A stretch of DNA of 64,000 bases from Asterias rubens. Taxonomy: Eukaryota; Echinodermata; Asteroidea; Forcipulatida; Asteriidae. The stretch's first letter is position 1; every line of letters begins with the position of its first letter. The position numbers and the translations under genes are program-made. Shown here piece by piece: positions 1-12,600 of the stretch. The stretch covers positions 18,875,685-18,939,684 of the forward strand of contig NC_047063.1 in NCBI RefSeq assembly GCF_902459465.1, read 5' to 3'. The notes below the pieces were generated by a model that searched no databases, was not told the DNA's origin, and saw only the letters and a program-made list of their open reading frames with translations.

Positions 1-2029
1 GGAATTTCTAAGGGGGGTGTTTGCTCCACAAGGAATTTCGTGTAAAAATCTATGAGGGATTGATAACTACAGGGACAAAGAGAAGAACAATAGATGTCTC
101 AAAAGGGATGCAACAACAGGAACGACCGTACAACCATGGAGGAAGATTAACACCGTTTATTAGTGTATATGGGAACATTGGGGGACGCCCTCTCCCACCA
201 GGCACGGTGGATACCAGTTCGGCAATTAATGGGTCATCGAACCCACATATTCTAAATCTGTGTGCACCCAGGGGAGGTTTTAGTCAAAAAAACATAAAGT
301 AAAAATGTTTAACCTTCGGGCACAACGTGAAGGTATTCTGGTTGGCCTTTTTCGACCTCATGTAACGATGGATGTTTTTATAGGCTAAAAATCAATGAAA
401 TATCACAGGAATTTACGAAATCAGCCGAATTCCTTGGAATCATACGTGGAATCACAGTTGGAGTAGCGGCATGTGGTACCGGAAACATCACATTTCACTT
501 GTAATAAAAAATTGTTGAGCACAAAAATGTGTCAATGTTAGGCAGTAACGGTAACCATCGTAAAACATTTGTACAAGACACATCGCTCTGTCACTGTTAA
601 CCCACCGTGCAACCAGCAAATTTGGCAACACATTTTCTAGGTCATTTTTCCTGAAGAACAAGCTAACAACAAAGTTTCCTCGAGTTTGACAAGGAAATGA
701 GTTTTTCTATTTTGACTGCTTAATATTTGTTCTTTCAGAAATAAAGATAGGGCCTATGTTTTTTTTTATATTAAATACGGGGCGTTTTGAGGAAACAAAT
801 GTACATTGAAATGAAAGTACCAGTCTTGCACTTAGTCTTCCATCAAAAAACACGACTCAGTGAGAAGTCCCAGATTATAAGTCACGCCATAAGTTCCTTC
901 CTCCAAGACTCATGTGGAACCCTGGAAGGAATGTCTTCTTTAGTTTCTACTACTGTGAACCTCAAAAGTCAAACCAGGACTGCCGGTGAGCTTTGGCATT
1001 CGCAAAATAGACAAGATAAATGGGCCAGGGCTTTGCTAATATGATGCTGTGCCTAATCATGAAGGAAAGAATCCTCCATGGCCTAATCAATCCAATTGTG
1101 CTGACCGGGGGGAGAGCTCCACGGGGCCCCGGTAACATTCACTTCATCTTCCCCATACACCATGGCCTTCATCGGTACTTGGTCCGCCCCGTGTCCCACC
1201 AATTAGGAGACAAATTTGCCACATGGCTAAAATGATATGAAGACCAGTTGCTGGAGTATGTTAACAATGGTTGGATAACCCTATCTGATGTGTTGATAAA
1301 CTTGGTGGAATTCAATTGAGTTACGCACAGAATAACTTAATGTTTCGCGAACAACATGGACAATATCATTGCGTCACACAGTGGTGTCGATTTCATGTTC
1401 CTTCGCGGTTTTTTTTTCTCGTCATGACTTCACAATAATTGTCATAAATGCATTATTTAAAATCGTAATGCGGAATAATGAAGCTTGTTTTCTCTGAGGC
1501 AAGTAAAATTACCAAAGTACACTTGGTGTCCATGTTTGTGTCAATGCCCGATGCTTCCGTGACGACATGTATGTTCACCCGAGTAAACACTGGGAGCATC
1601 TTAAGCAGTATCAGTGACGGACCATTAAAGGCATGAAAACTATTGGTAATTTAATACTCAAACACAATGTGAGAAACGGCTTCCTCTGAAGTAAACGTAG
1701 TTTTGAGAAAGAGGTAATTTCTCACTCAAATATAAAAAACACTTCAGCTTTAGTATTTTATTATGCATCTAAAAGATCACAACGTGCAACAAGGGTGTTG
1801 TTTTTTCATTATTCTCTTGCAATTTTGATAAGCACAGATACTGTTGTTTTAAGCATGTAAGGATGCACCAAGAGAGAATCAACAAACGTGCTGGATGGCT
1901 TTAATGCTGTTGACTTTGTATACATCCCGTGTGCTGTGAGTCGTTGTGTGTATAGCTGTCAAAATGGCGCGGGAAAGTGCTTTGTATTCAAAAACTCACA
2001 TGGGGCCTTGTCTCTGCGTTGCACTCTTT
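1..2029. other. No recognisable gene (probable SLC6 intron or flank)
   Basis: AT-rich sequence without a coding exon that I can recognise on either strand. The open frames are short, lack family motifs and are not bounded by convincing splice sites. If the SLC6 gene continues leftwards, this is intron. No tRNA, rRNA or transposon end was recognised here. Confidence 0.4.
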
Positions 2030-2271
2030 GGGTGCGTTCGATAAGCTTCCCTGGGTCGTCCCCGCAGTGCTCACGCGGGTGAGCCCGTGACAAGAGCTAA
2101 TCGAACGATCACACTCGCCCTCTCGTGGTGACGGCATGCACCTCAGGTCACCCCTAAGTGACCCACTCCACAAGCGGGGCACTGGGGGCTGACCCGGGTG
2201 AGCCCCGTCAAAGCTATTCGAACGTACCGGGGCAGACCGGGTCGACCCAGGGAAGCTAAACGAACGCACCC
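2030..2271. mobile_element. 242 bp inverted-repeat element (MITE) with GGGTGCGTTCG termini
   Basis: The ends are imperfect inverted repeats of about 29 bp. The left end starts GGGTGCGTTCG and runs to GGGTCG; the right end is its complement with about 3 mismatches. Inside are subterminal repeats of the form AGCTANNCGAACG near 2096, 2212 and 2253. There is no coding capacity. No clear target-site duplication was found, so the superfamily is left open. It is more GC-rich than its surroundings. Confidence 0.8.
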
Positions 2272-3324
2272 ATAATTACAGCAACACAATCTTGTGAATA
2301 AAACAAGATCTAGGGGGAATTAAGGAGAGTGTTAAACCATCCATGCAGATATTATTATCTGTTGATGCAGATACTATGTTATTATCATTGTGGGTTTACT
2401 CCTACGGGGCGTTGTTGCTATTATAAGCTCTACAAAACTTTTTAGCTAGACCATTCTTGATTCAACACGCCCTTGTTTCATTTGGAGCGTTTACCACTAA
2501 GGACGATCCGTCCAAACACTGAGGTATTGTTGGCATTGCATCCCAGGGGCATGCTATTCTTTCCTATTTCAACAGTTGGCGGATTTATACAGAGAGTTAG
2601 AGTAAGCCCCGAAACTGTTATTTTAGAACTGCATTAATTGGACCGTCCTCAGGGGTAAGAGGAAGCGATAACTCAAGGCGGCTTGAGACTTGAGCGGAGT
2701 CTAAACAATAGTCTCTGGACGAATGCTAACCGTAACACGGCGGCGTGGTCTGATGTTTTCAGAGACCTCATTTTGTTTTACATTACATGCACATTTTCGT
2801 ACAAAAACCAGAAGTTTCTCGAGTTTGCTGCAGGCAAATTTTATGGATCATGAACCTTTGTTGTAAGAAGATGTAACCTCTTTTCGATCACGACTGTCAT
2901 AGATTGAATTTTGAACAAGAGTTGAATTTTGTGCAGTTGTGCAAAGTTAACTTTCATTCTCAAGCCATACAAAAAACCTACAAATGCTTTTTAAAATACG
3001 AATTGATGTTGTAAGAATGCAGGTGGGACAATTATTGTTATCATGAAAAGGTTGCCAAAACATAATGCCGTCACCGTGTGGTAATGTTTACAGGCATCTG
3101 GGAGACAACAATTTTGGTGGCACAAAAGACGACTTCCCAAAAGAAACTGTAAACAACTGTTTATATTATTATTAATATCGCATACTTCTGGTATTTGAAA
3201 CCCAGGATACCTCCAAGGTGAACTGTATCTCGCAAGCCCGAGACAACTTGTAAACAAGGATACTTGCTAATGTGAACCTGTCCAGAAACACCAGGGTTAA
3301 CACCCATCCTCTCCCACTCTCTAA
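2272..3324. other. No recognisable gene
   Basis: I recognise no coding exon, RNA gene or element ends in this stretch. The 88-codon minus-strand frame at 2991-3257 has no family signature. Confidence 0.4.
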
Positions 3325-3560
3325 ATGTACAAGAGTGAAAAACACCACTCTTTACATTTCGAGCTGTTCTTCAATATGGCTCTTGAAAAAGAGTGGTGGT
3401 TATTTCACTCTTTTAGAGGAGTTTCACTCCAGGACAGAGTGAAAAGTCACTCAAAAAGATGCAAACTTCAATCTCAAAGAGTGGAAGACCACTCAAAAAA
3501 AGAGTTGTCCTTTCATATATGGCTCTTGAAAGAGTGCCTTTTCACTCTTTTTCATTAAGA
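3325..3560. repeat. AAAGAGT/ACTCTTT-rich repeat
   Basis: The 7-mer AAAGAGT or its complement recurs about ten times on both strands within roughly 235 bases. TATGGCTCTTGAAA occurs twice (near 3375 and 3520). The 77-codon plus-strand frame across it simply reflects this repetition. It is a repeat of unknown class, possibly a decayed inverted-repeat element. Confidence 0.55.
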
Positions 3561-3758
3561 GAGCACGATGAAGTTCCACGATAAAGTGTTCAGATGGGCT
3601 CTTTTACGTGCACTTCTTGGTACCTATTAATGTCCTATCTGGAAGGACAAAGCAATATTTCGTTGGGTCCCTTATCACAGATTGCCTTCATCTAATTGAT
3701 ACAATATAACAAAGTTGTTTCAATGATTTTGTATCGGTCTTTTTTTAAATGGTGGTAT

Positions 3759-4145
3759 TTAAAGTCGCTGGACACCTTTGGTAATTGTAAAAGACCAGTC
3801 TTCTCACTTGGTGTATCTCAACATAATTCTATGCCTAAAATAACAAACCTGCGAAAATTTGAACTCAATTGGTCGTCGAAGTTGCGAGAGAGCAATGGAA
3901 GAAAAACAACCCTTGTCCCACAAGTTGTGTGTTTTCACAGATGCCTTGAGTTCGAGAACTCAGCTGAGGTGTCGAATTCATTTCGAATATTTTAGTGAGA
4001 AATTTCATCTTTCTTGGAAACTACGTTACTTTAGAGGGAGCCATTTCTCACAATACTTTATACTTTCAACAGCTCTCCTCTTTACCGGGTAAGTTTTCAT
4101 GCAAGCAGTTATTTTGAGTGGTACCAACAGTGCGGTGCCTCTAAG
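3759..4145 (+). mobile_element. TTAA-palindrome MITE, copy 1 (diverged, full length)
   Basis: Family traits: ends like TTAAAGNCANTGGACAC and its complement, then GTCAAAGACCAGTCTTCTCAC on the left arm, a central inverted repeat, GGGAGCCRTTTCTCACAA, and GAGTAATTACCAATAGTGTCC on the right. This copy is old: the right terminus is altered, and the centre reads CTCAGCTGAGG rather than the standard long palindrome. Confidence 0.75.
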
Positions 4146-5270
4146 TTTTATTCTCGTTGGCTAGTCAACATTCCATTGTCTATTCTAGGCGAATCAAAAT
4201 GCTCATTTTCTATTTCTTATGGAGACCAAGAACAAATCACAAAAAGCGAAAACAAAATGACACCGTATAGGATAATTCGAGAGACGTATAGGGTGCTCCA
4301 CAAGAAACTTGTGTTTTCAAAGTATATTGGGAAACTTTTAGCTGCAAGGACAATTGAAAGGGCCAAAAGGATACAGTTTTGAGATTGTCTGTTCCTATTT
4401 TGTCAATATCTTTGTTCGAGGGTGGCAGCCAGAAGCCATACAACCGTTAACTGCCGTGTATCAGGTTGTGTAGGCCTAACCATCTATAACCACTACATCG
4501 TCACTAATGTTTTCAATTTAGCAGAGTCTTTCTCGAAGGCTAAAAGTGAAAGCAAGACCGTTGTAGTGATGTTATTAACACAAACGTGCACCCAGTATTC
4601 AATCCCCCCCCCCCCCCCCCGTTTTGCAGGAAATATATTGGAAAGAAATAATCATCTTTTGAAGGACGTTTCTGACTGGTGGACGGTTAACAATTTGGCA
4701 AGTAAAGTCGCAATCAGACACTTCGACAAAATATGTACTGGGAGTCCATTACGTCATTGGGTAACACAATATCGGACACAAATGTTTAATTTGATTACGT
4801 AGCTATAGTGTGTCAAGGAGAAACTGCACCCTGTAATGAGTCAACATTTCCTGCAAAATAATTACTCAACATGTGTGAATTGTAAATGTTTCGTCTCACT
4901 ATTCATAGTGTTTTTCACATTGTAAATTTCCAGAATATCTCTTTTACCGAGTTTGTATTTTAAAATTCCCATTTTTTTTATGAGCATTTATCATTTTGAT
5001 TATGTTGTTCTCATATGTTTATACTGTAGGCCATGTTTTATCAATGTCTTGCCTGTTTCTTAAATTGCGGCATCAGGACATTAACTCGAGTTAGTTCAAT
5101 TTTTTTTTCCATAAACGGTGCTACTTTTCCCCCCTCTCTCATATGTTTATGTAATTATGTTTTCTTGTTCGTGCTTGTTTTTTGTACTTTGCAATTTTAC
5201 CTGTGAAAATAAAACGAAATTAATTGAACGGCATGGTTTTAAAGGTATCTCGAATGGGAATAGAATGGTC
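4146..5270. other. No gene; poly-C tract and a small repeat fragment
   Basis: Contains a long poly-C run (about 4606-4620). A fragment at 4422-4460 matches, in inverse orientation, the 33646-33700 and 47625-47680 repeats (core GGCTTCTGACTGGC). No exon was recognised. Confidence 0.4.
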
Positions 5271-5532
5271 TTAAAGTCAGTGGACACTATTGGTAATTAC
5301 TCAAAATAATTATTGGCACAAAACCTATCTTGGTGACGAGTGATGTGGGAGAGGTTGATGGTATAAAACATTGTGAGAAACGGCTCCCTCTGAGGTGCCA
5401 TAGTTTTCGAGAAAGAAGTAATTTACCATGAATTTGATTTCGAGACCTCAGATTTATTTTATGCATATGTTGAGGTACACCAACTGTGAAGGCTAGTCTT
5501 TGACAATTACCAATAGTGTCCACTGCCTTTAA
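5271..5532 (-). mobile_element. TTAA-palindrome MITE, copy 2 (internally deleted)
   Basis: Both termini are present (TTAAAGTCAGTGG and CCACTGCCTTTAA), but the element is only 262 bp. The second half of the central palindrome and about 120 bp of the adjoining arm are missing. It is reversed relative to copies 1 and 3. Confidence 0.9.
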
Positions 5533-5764
5533 GCAGCTCTATGAAATTGGCCCATGTGCGTTATACCAGAAAACAAAACCACTGCCAGCCAAGTCAAAAG
5601 ACAGACCTATAGTTCTCGTTTGTTTTGTGTGTATTGAACGCACAGTCCACAAACTTCATGTCCACTTCATGTTGGACACCACATGTCATCTTACACAAGA
5701 TGACGAAAGGTACACGCCAAATACAACAATGTCCGGATCGAGACTAAACATCAACACTGTTTTA

Positions 5765-6110
5765 TTTACAAATAGTGTTTGCCCTGGATACTGCAACATA
5801 TCTCCCTCTTCCTCTGTGTACCCCCCCCCCCCCAATAAGAGACGTATGGAAGTGTTCCAAAATGTTGACGTCACATGGCTATTTTCACAGCGAATGTTTA
5901 GGATATACTGCAACATATTCCCCCCGTCTTGGTATACCCCCCCCCCCCCCAAGTAAGGATAGCAAGTGGAGAATGTATAGTTCCCTTGTTATACCCCTAT
6001 GTTTCGCATCTTGACGTCACATGGCTGTTTTTGAAGCCTAGTGTTTCGCAGTTGTTGAACACAGCTCAACTGTTGGGAATTATCCGTTACAAATTTTGTG
6101 ACGTCAAAAG
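5765..6110. repeat. Duplicated segment with poly-C tracts and three TGACGTCA sites
   Basis: A block with GGATACTGCAACATAT followed by a C run occurs twice (C runs at 5821-5833 and 5937-5950). TGACGTCA occurs at 5866, 6012 and 6099, the first two followed by CATGGCT. TGACGTCA is the full CRE consensus bound by CREB/ATF factors. Whether it acts here is unknown; the segment is probably part of a repeat. Confidence 0.55.
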
Positions 6111-6503
6111 CCATATCGCATTCGCAGGTAATATAAACCGGGTTTCACCCTACGGCGGCAAAACGAGAAGGCTGTGAGGTGTGCCCAATCGTGGCCAAAT
6201 GTTTGAAATTGATCACTAACTCGAAAGAGGAAGACCCTTAACCCAATCCGCAACCCTATGATGTAAATCACGAATTGGTCTTCGGAACATTGGGTTGTCG
6301 GAACATGGGGTGACGGAATATAGGGCAGTCACGAATATAAAGCATGCAGTCACTGTTTTTAAATACGTCATCTCAAGTTAATAGCGCAAAGTACAGTGCG
6401 ACACAAGCTCTTCAAATTGAATCCGGTTTGTTCTTATTAGGATGGATTTTGAATGTAAACATTTTTTATTGTCGTATTTTGTAAAAGCATTTGAATACGT
6501 TAC

Positions 6504-6635
6504 CTTTGAAAAGTGGGCAAATCTTCCAAATGCTAAGACCACCTAGGCTGAGAAACTGACCAATGGAAACCTCGAAGAAAAACACTGGTACCCCGGCGAC
6601 CAGCAGGGCTATTGTGTACGGCAACAAAAAGGCAC
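6504..6635 (-). CDS. SLC6 transporter, coding exon 2 (TM2 and following loop)
   Basis: 132 nt exon. The acceptor is TTTACAG before GTGCC and the donor is AAAG/GTAACG. It joins in phase to the exon at 24989-25304, completing the NGGGAF motif. It encodes [20 protein letters not shown], then a FEVSIGQF segment, then WKICPLFKG. This is the SLC6 TM2 and first intracellular loop. The ICPLFKG ending is typical of the GABA/taurine/creatine branch. The following exon (TM3) is not found in the remaining 6.5 kb and should lie to the left of the window. Confidence 0.95.
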
Positions 6636-9600
6636 CTGTAAAGACAAAAACAAAAGGTGCATACAGTAAATACAAATTTTAGACAGGGCTTTGTATAAAC
6701 TAAGTTCTGAAAAAATTGTCAGTGTTACAAATAGCGAATGCGAAATTAACAGCTTTTGAAAATCCACTATGCCATGCAGGCCCTACTTCTTGCAGGCAGA
6801 ATTATTTTTGTCAAGTTAAATTATCAAAATGCCTCAAACTTTGTCTGCAAATAAAAGTCCTGAATGGTAGAATTACCATGTAATATAACTCAATTAATTT
6901 CAATCCACGAAACATTTCACGACGTCGGGTAACCATGAAATATGAAATTGCTGATATTATTACAAATTAACCTACATGAGGTCCGTCTACACCCGATCTG
7001 GTTGGCATTAAGCACTCGGCGGCCATCTTGTCAGCTAGCCACCTTCACTTTGAGACACGGTCGAGTGATTAAATAAAAAAAGGCAGGACGAGTTTTGTTG
7101 CGGACAGAAGGCCATCACAAAAAAACAAAGTTTTTATCGAGAGCGCTATCTTGAAAATGGATAAGTAATGCATTTTACAAAATGTCTCATTTCCCAGAAA
7201 TGCGGTTTGGAAAACGATATCACTCTTAATCCACATTTGAATCTGGGAGGTTAATTAAAGTCATATGGGTCGAGTCTAAGAGTCAGAGTCAGAGTCACAA
7301 GTCGTTTGGGTCGAGTCAGAGTCACAAGTCAGGTCGAGTCTGAGTCAAGAGTCACACGTCAGGTCGAGTCTGAGTCAGAGTCACGAATCGTTTCGGTCGA
7401 GTCAGAGTCACAAGTCAGGTCGAGTCGGAGTGACAAGGCAATTTGGGTCGAGTCTGAGTTAGACTCACGGTCGAGTTTGTGACTGATTCTTGGGTCAAAG
7501 TTTACAGCTAAGAACAAACACACCCCAAAGCCGTAATCCTAGGCATGGAAGACAAGAGAGAATACACAAAAGGTTTCGGATGTCAAATGGGATTCGAACC
7601 GTGGACCATACACAGCCCATGGTTGTATTGCAGTTATAAGGCTACCCAGTTATTTGTTTATTTGCGTTCATTACCAGGAAATAATCAATCCCTATTGGTG
7701 TTGAGATCAACACATTGATTTCATACCACAGAGCTCGATTTTTGCCGAAAGGGGAGCGATTTTGTTAAAACAAACGCCATTTTACGATTAGGGAAATTCA
7801 GTGCTTGTGTAAATTCAAAGGCTTTGCAGACAGCGTGGGCAGTATTTTAGTCTTCTGCATTTTCTCTACCAGGTTTTAATTACCTACAATGAATATAAGA
7901 AATGCAACCAAGATGGCTGCTGCGAAGGATACAAAATAGCTATAAAATGAAAGAAGAACACTGAGTAACTATAACCACAAGAGACTTAGTGTACAAAAAC
8001 AGTGAAGATCAAGTTTTTGAAAGGGTCCAGTGGTGGTTTTGCTAATTGTATAACAACATCCTGAAATACATACGAGTTCAGTCTGAGTTTATCTGATTTA
8101 ACGATGACAACTGCAGTGACGAGAACAGCGCCTGCCATCACCGGCCTCAGAGTCCAACCTTGGGGGCCACGAAATCGTTTCCGTTTCCAGACGACAACAT
8201 TAAAAAATAAAATAAAACTCTAACCAAACTGTCACAATCCCCCTGCGGAAAAACTTCAATCGGAAGTGTTTAGTGCATGACATATCGAGGGTTTGTCTAA
8301 AAGAAGACGAGGAAGAAAAAAAATCGAGTGGTTTTGAGTCGATCAGCGGTCGGGCGAGCGACAACTGCAGCTCCTGCCGACCGATCGAAGCCCAGCCTCC
8401 CCGGCGGAGCCATCAAGGGGGGAGCTGCGGTGCGGCAGCCCGGCCAGGGATTTACAACCCAAGACATCCCAAACACTATTTGGATAGCCCATGCGTGCAT
8501 CACTAATACAGATTAACGGACAAAATGGTTCACTGATTGTTTAACCAGCTTGAGAGCGGAAACCCTTAAGTTCGATTTATGGCGGCTGGTGTACCTGCTG
8601 GATCAGCCTCAATGCGCCATAATTTTCTCTTCTCTTTTTAGTTTCCCCTGGTTTACCTTCATTTTTCCCCGTCCCTCCTCCTCCCCTTGGATGTATTATT
8701 AGATAATAAAAAACACCCCTGTAAAAAAAAACTGTGACCCTGCTACTGGTTCGGTGTTCAAGCTTCACCAGTTCCGAGTAAAGATGAAACCGTCATTTCC
8801 CAAATTCAAAGATTCCAACGCTTGTAGGTAGGCTCATACTTCTGAAGAAAGCATAATTTTATATAAATAAAAAAAAAAACATGGTCATGGTAGTAGGCCT
8901 AAGCATATAGCACCTCATCTAGCTCCCCCCCCCTCTCCTCACGTTAATCAGAAATAAATAAAACGATTTCAACAAATTTGAATCTCCAGATGACGCTTTT
9001 GGGAGACTCATTATTTCCGTTGTCTATTGTCACGTCGCTAAAACTAAGTTGGATTTGACTTTCTTCGATGAGGCGGGAGGGGAGGGTGTCAGCGTGGGAC
9101 TCCCGCTCTCTGCCCCTGCCCCTGCCCCCTAGCCCTATGGTTAATCCATTGTACCACACAAATCTGGACAGGAAACAGCATGTATACGATGTTACAAAAT
9201 TAAAAAAATAAATTAGTCGCTTGAAATCCATAATGAAAACAGTTTGCACTTAACACCGACGGTATCTAACAAACTGACCAAAGCGGAGTGTTTACATAGT
9301 CCGGGATTCGGGTTACGGACACAGCCACCGCTAATTACAGTCATTAATTAAACAGATTGCTAAGAAATTCACCACTTAAATCGCAGGTTTCTTTACAACT
9401 TGCGGATGATATTGAAATTCTGAAATCAATTCACAGTTTCAGATTGATGGTAAGCTGTTTCCCACTTCCACATCTAGAGGTGAAAACGGGACAAGATTGT
9501 AGTCCCGTCTTTTTCCTGAATTATCAAGATACATATATTAAAACCAGGGCGCCCGAGCCAATCACTATAAAGCCACTTACGAGTATTTGAATTTTCGATT

Positions 9601-12600
9601 TTCCTGTTTCTTTTACGAGGGACCGAGTGGCAATCCCTGGGTGTCATTCATTATTCCACGGTTTGTGTTTGATGGCTTAAATCCCGGACAGGCCAAGCAT
9701 GCAGCTGGCTTGGCTAAGAAGGTATTCTCAGAAAACAAGTAGACCGCAAAGATGTCTGCTAACATTGTCTCCTGTTTCAAATTATGGATAATTTTTGAAT
9801 ACAATCGGTTCTCACTCGACTTATATGCACATTGCTCTATTTATCAATCCCACTGAGAATAGTGAACTTCATGATATTGTAACGTCACATAGTGTTCGGT
9901 TTCGTGCATTCTTGGTACATCAATTAACAATACAATGGAAACAAGTTATCCCAATATACTATTTCAAGACACTGGACACTATTGGTAATTGTCAAAGACC
10001 ACTCTTCTCACTTGCTGTATCTCAAGATATGCATAAAATAACAAACCTGTGAACATTTGAGCTCAATTGGTCGTCGAAGTGTTGAGAGATAATAATGACT
10101 GAAAAAACACCCTTGTCACACGAAGTTGTGTGTTTTCAGATGCTTGATTTCGAGACCTCAGATTCTAAACCTGAGGTCTCGAAATCAAAGTCGTGGAAAA
10201 TTTACTTCTTTCTCGAAAAGGGAGCCGTTTCTCACAATGTTTCTACTATCAACCTCCCCCCATTACTCGTTACCAAGTAAGGTTTTATGTTAATAACTAT
10301 TTTGAGTAGTTACCAATAGTGTCCACTGCCTTTAAGTGTAAAGCAAAAGTGTTTTTATTTCTGAAATTGGGCTCCTGCAGACTTAAATAGGCCTGCCGTA
10401 CCATTGATCGATAATGTGTCGTCAATCCATAAACGGCAGGCCCTTACAGTCATCTCAAACATACGCGTTGAACGACGGATGATGCAACAGGGTTTCTGAT
10501 ATAAAGCTTTCTTGTTATTAATAAACATATTTTTCGATAAGAAATCGGCTTATTTACAAGGGCATGACGACCACTCCAAACTATAGGCTGCACAACCGAT
10601 TTGGGCCATCGACCTCAAATTCTAAACTTGAGGTCCCGAAATCAAATTCGTGGAAAATTTACTTCTTTCTCGAAAAGGGAGCCGTTTCTCACAATGTTTC
10701 TACTATCAACTTCCCCCATTACTCGTTACCAAGTAAGATTTTATGCTAATAAGTATTTTGAGTAATTACCGATAGTGTCCACATACGCGCTGAACGACGG
10801 ATAATGCAACAGGGTTTCTGATATATAGCTTTCTTGTTATTAATAAACATATTTTTCGATAAGAAATCGGCTTATTTACAAGGGCATGACGACCACTCCA
10901 AACTATAGGCTGCACAACCGATTTGGGACATCGACCCAAATCAACTGTCTCCAGGGGCACGTTACCACCTATACTCCTAGGGTTGAAACAGGGTTAGCAC
11001 CCCAATTCGAATTCCATATGGATGTTAGGCATCAGCTACCATGAGACCTCAGATTTAGAATTTGAGGTCTCGAAATCAAGCATCTGAAATTACACAACTT
11101 CGTGTGACAAGGGTGTTTTTTCTTTCATTACTATCTAGCAACTTCGACGACCGATTAAAGCTCAAATGTTCACAGGTTTGTTTTTTATGCATATCTTGAG
11201 ATACAGCAAGTGAGACGACTGGTCTTTGACAGTTAGCAATGGTGTCCAGTGTCTTTCAGTATCGATAAGTGTATCGATAAGTGTATCGATCTGAACTGCT
11301 AGAGCTAACCATGGCAACACTGATCGACTACTCATCTTAAGATGAATCTTAAGTGTTTTGAACAAACAATAACGGAGTCCTAGAAACAGTGGTGCGTTTA
11401 TATAAGTTTGCTATAATCGTTTTCTCCAACACACTCAGTATACCTTGCCTTTAAAACAAAACTAAAATTCTCGTCGTTCCTGTGGAAGGATAAACCGATC
11501 AGTTGAGTACAAAATCGAGGAGAGGTTCGAATCGTAATGCAATCAGTTCAATCGGGAAAGCATCAAGATGCGGTGAGACGGACAGTCAAATGAGACGTAG
11601 TAATTTCATTATGCCCTGCTCGCTGCAGGGAGCGAAGGGGGGGGGGATGCAAATTCCCTCAGAGTTAAAGACACCGGCCACATTTGGTAGTTGTCAAAGA
11701 CCAGTATTCTCACTTGGTGTTTCCCAACATGTGCATACAATAATAAATCTGTGAAAATCTGGGCTCAATTGGTCATTGAAGTTGTACGAAAATAAAGGAA
11801 GAAAAAGCATCCTTTTCACACAAGTTGTGTGTTTTCAGTTGCCTTGAATTCGAGACCTCAGCTGAGGTCTTGATTTCAATTCAAATATTTTAGTGAGAAA
11901 CTACTTCTTTCTCAAAAACTAAGTTACTTCAGAGAGAGCCGTTTCTCACAAAGTTTCAGTGCTTCCAGATGCCTCATAAAAGGCCTCGAGGCTTAAATCT
12001 TTAAATATTGTGAGCAAAATAAAATACGTTACTTAAGAGGGAGCTGCTTCCCACAATATTTTATACTATCAGCAGTTCTCCATTGCTCGTTACCAAGTAA
12101 GTTTTTTTTTTACCATTATTTCGAGTATAATGTTGCCAAATAGCGCCCATCACTGCCTTTACGAGTGAATTACAGTTTTTACCAGGTGAGTCTGGTCGAG
12201 TCCACGCCTGGACACCTTTGGGTATTGTCAAAGAACAGAATTTTTTTTTTTTTATTGTCCACGTTAAAAAGAAAAAGAAAAGACCAGTATTCTCACTGTA
12301 ATCCCAACATATGTATAAAAGAAATCTGTTAAAGTTTTACACTAAATTTGTCATCGCACTGCACGAGAAAAACAAAACAAAACAGAGTGTTCCCTTTTAA
12401 AGAGCTTATGATTGACTCTAAGGCCATGTCCCGAACAGGCGGCTACAGCTACGACTATACGGCTACGGCTAGATATCCGCGTCATCATGCGTTGAAGTAT
12501 AGGACAAACACCCTTAGCAACAGTTGTAGCCGTAGCTGTAGCCGACTCGGATACGGCTACGGCTAGATGTCCGCGTCATTATGTGTTCAGGTGAAGGACA

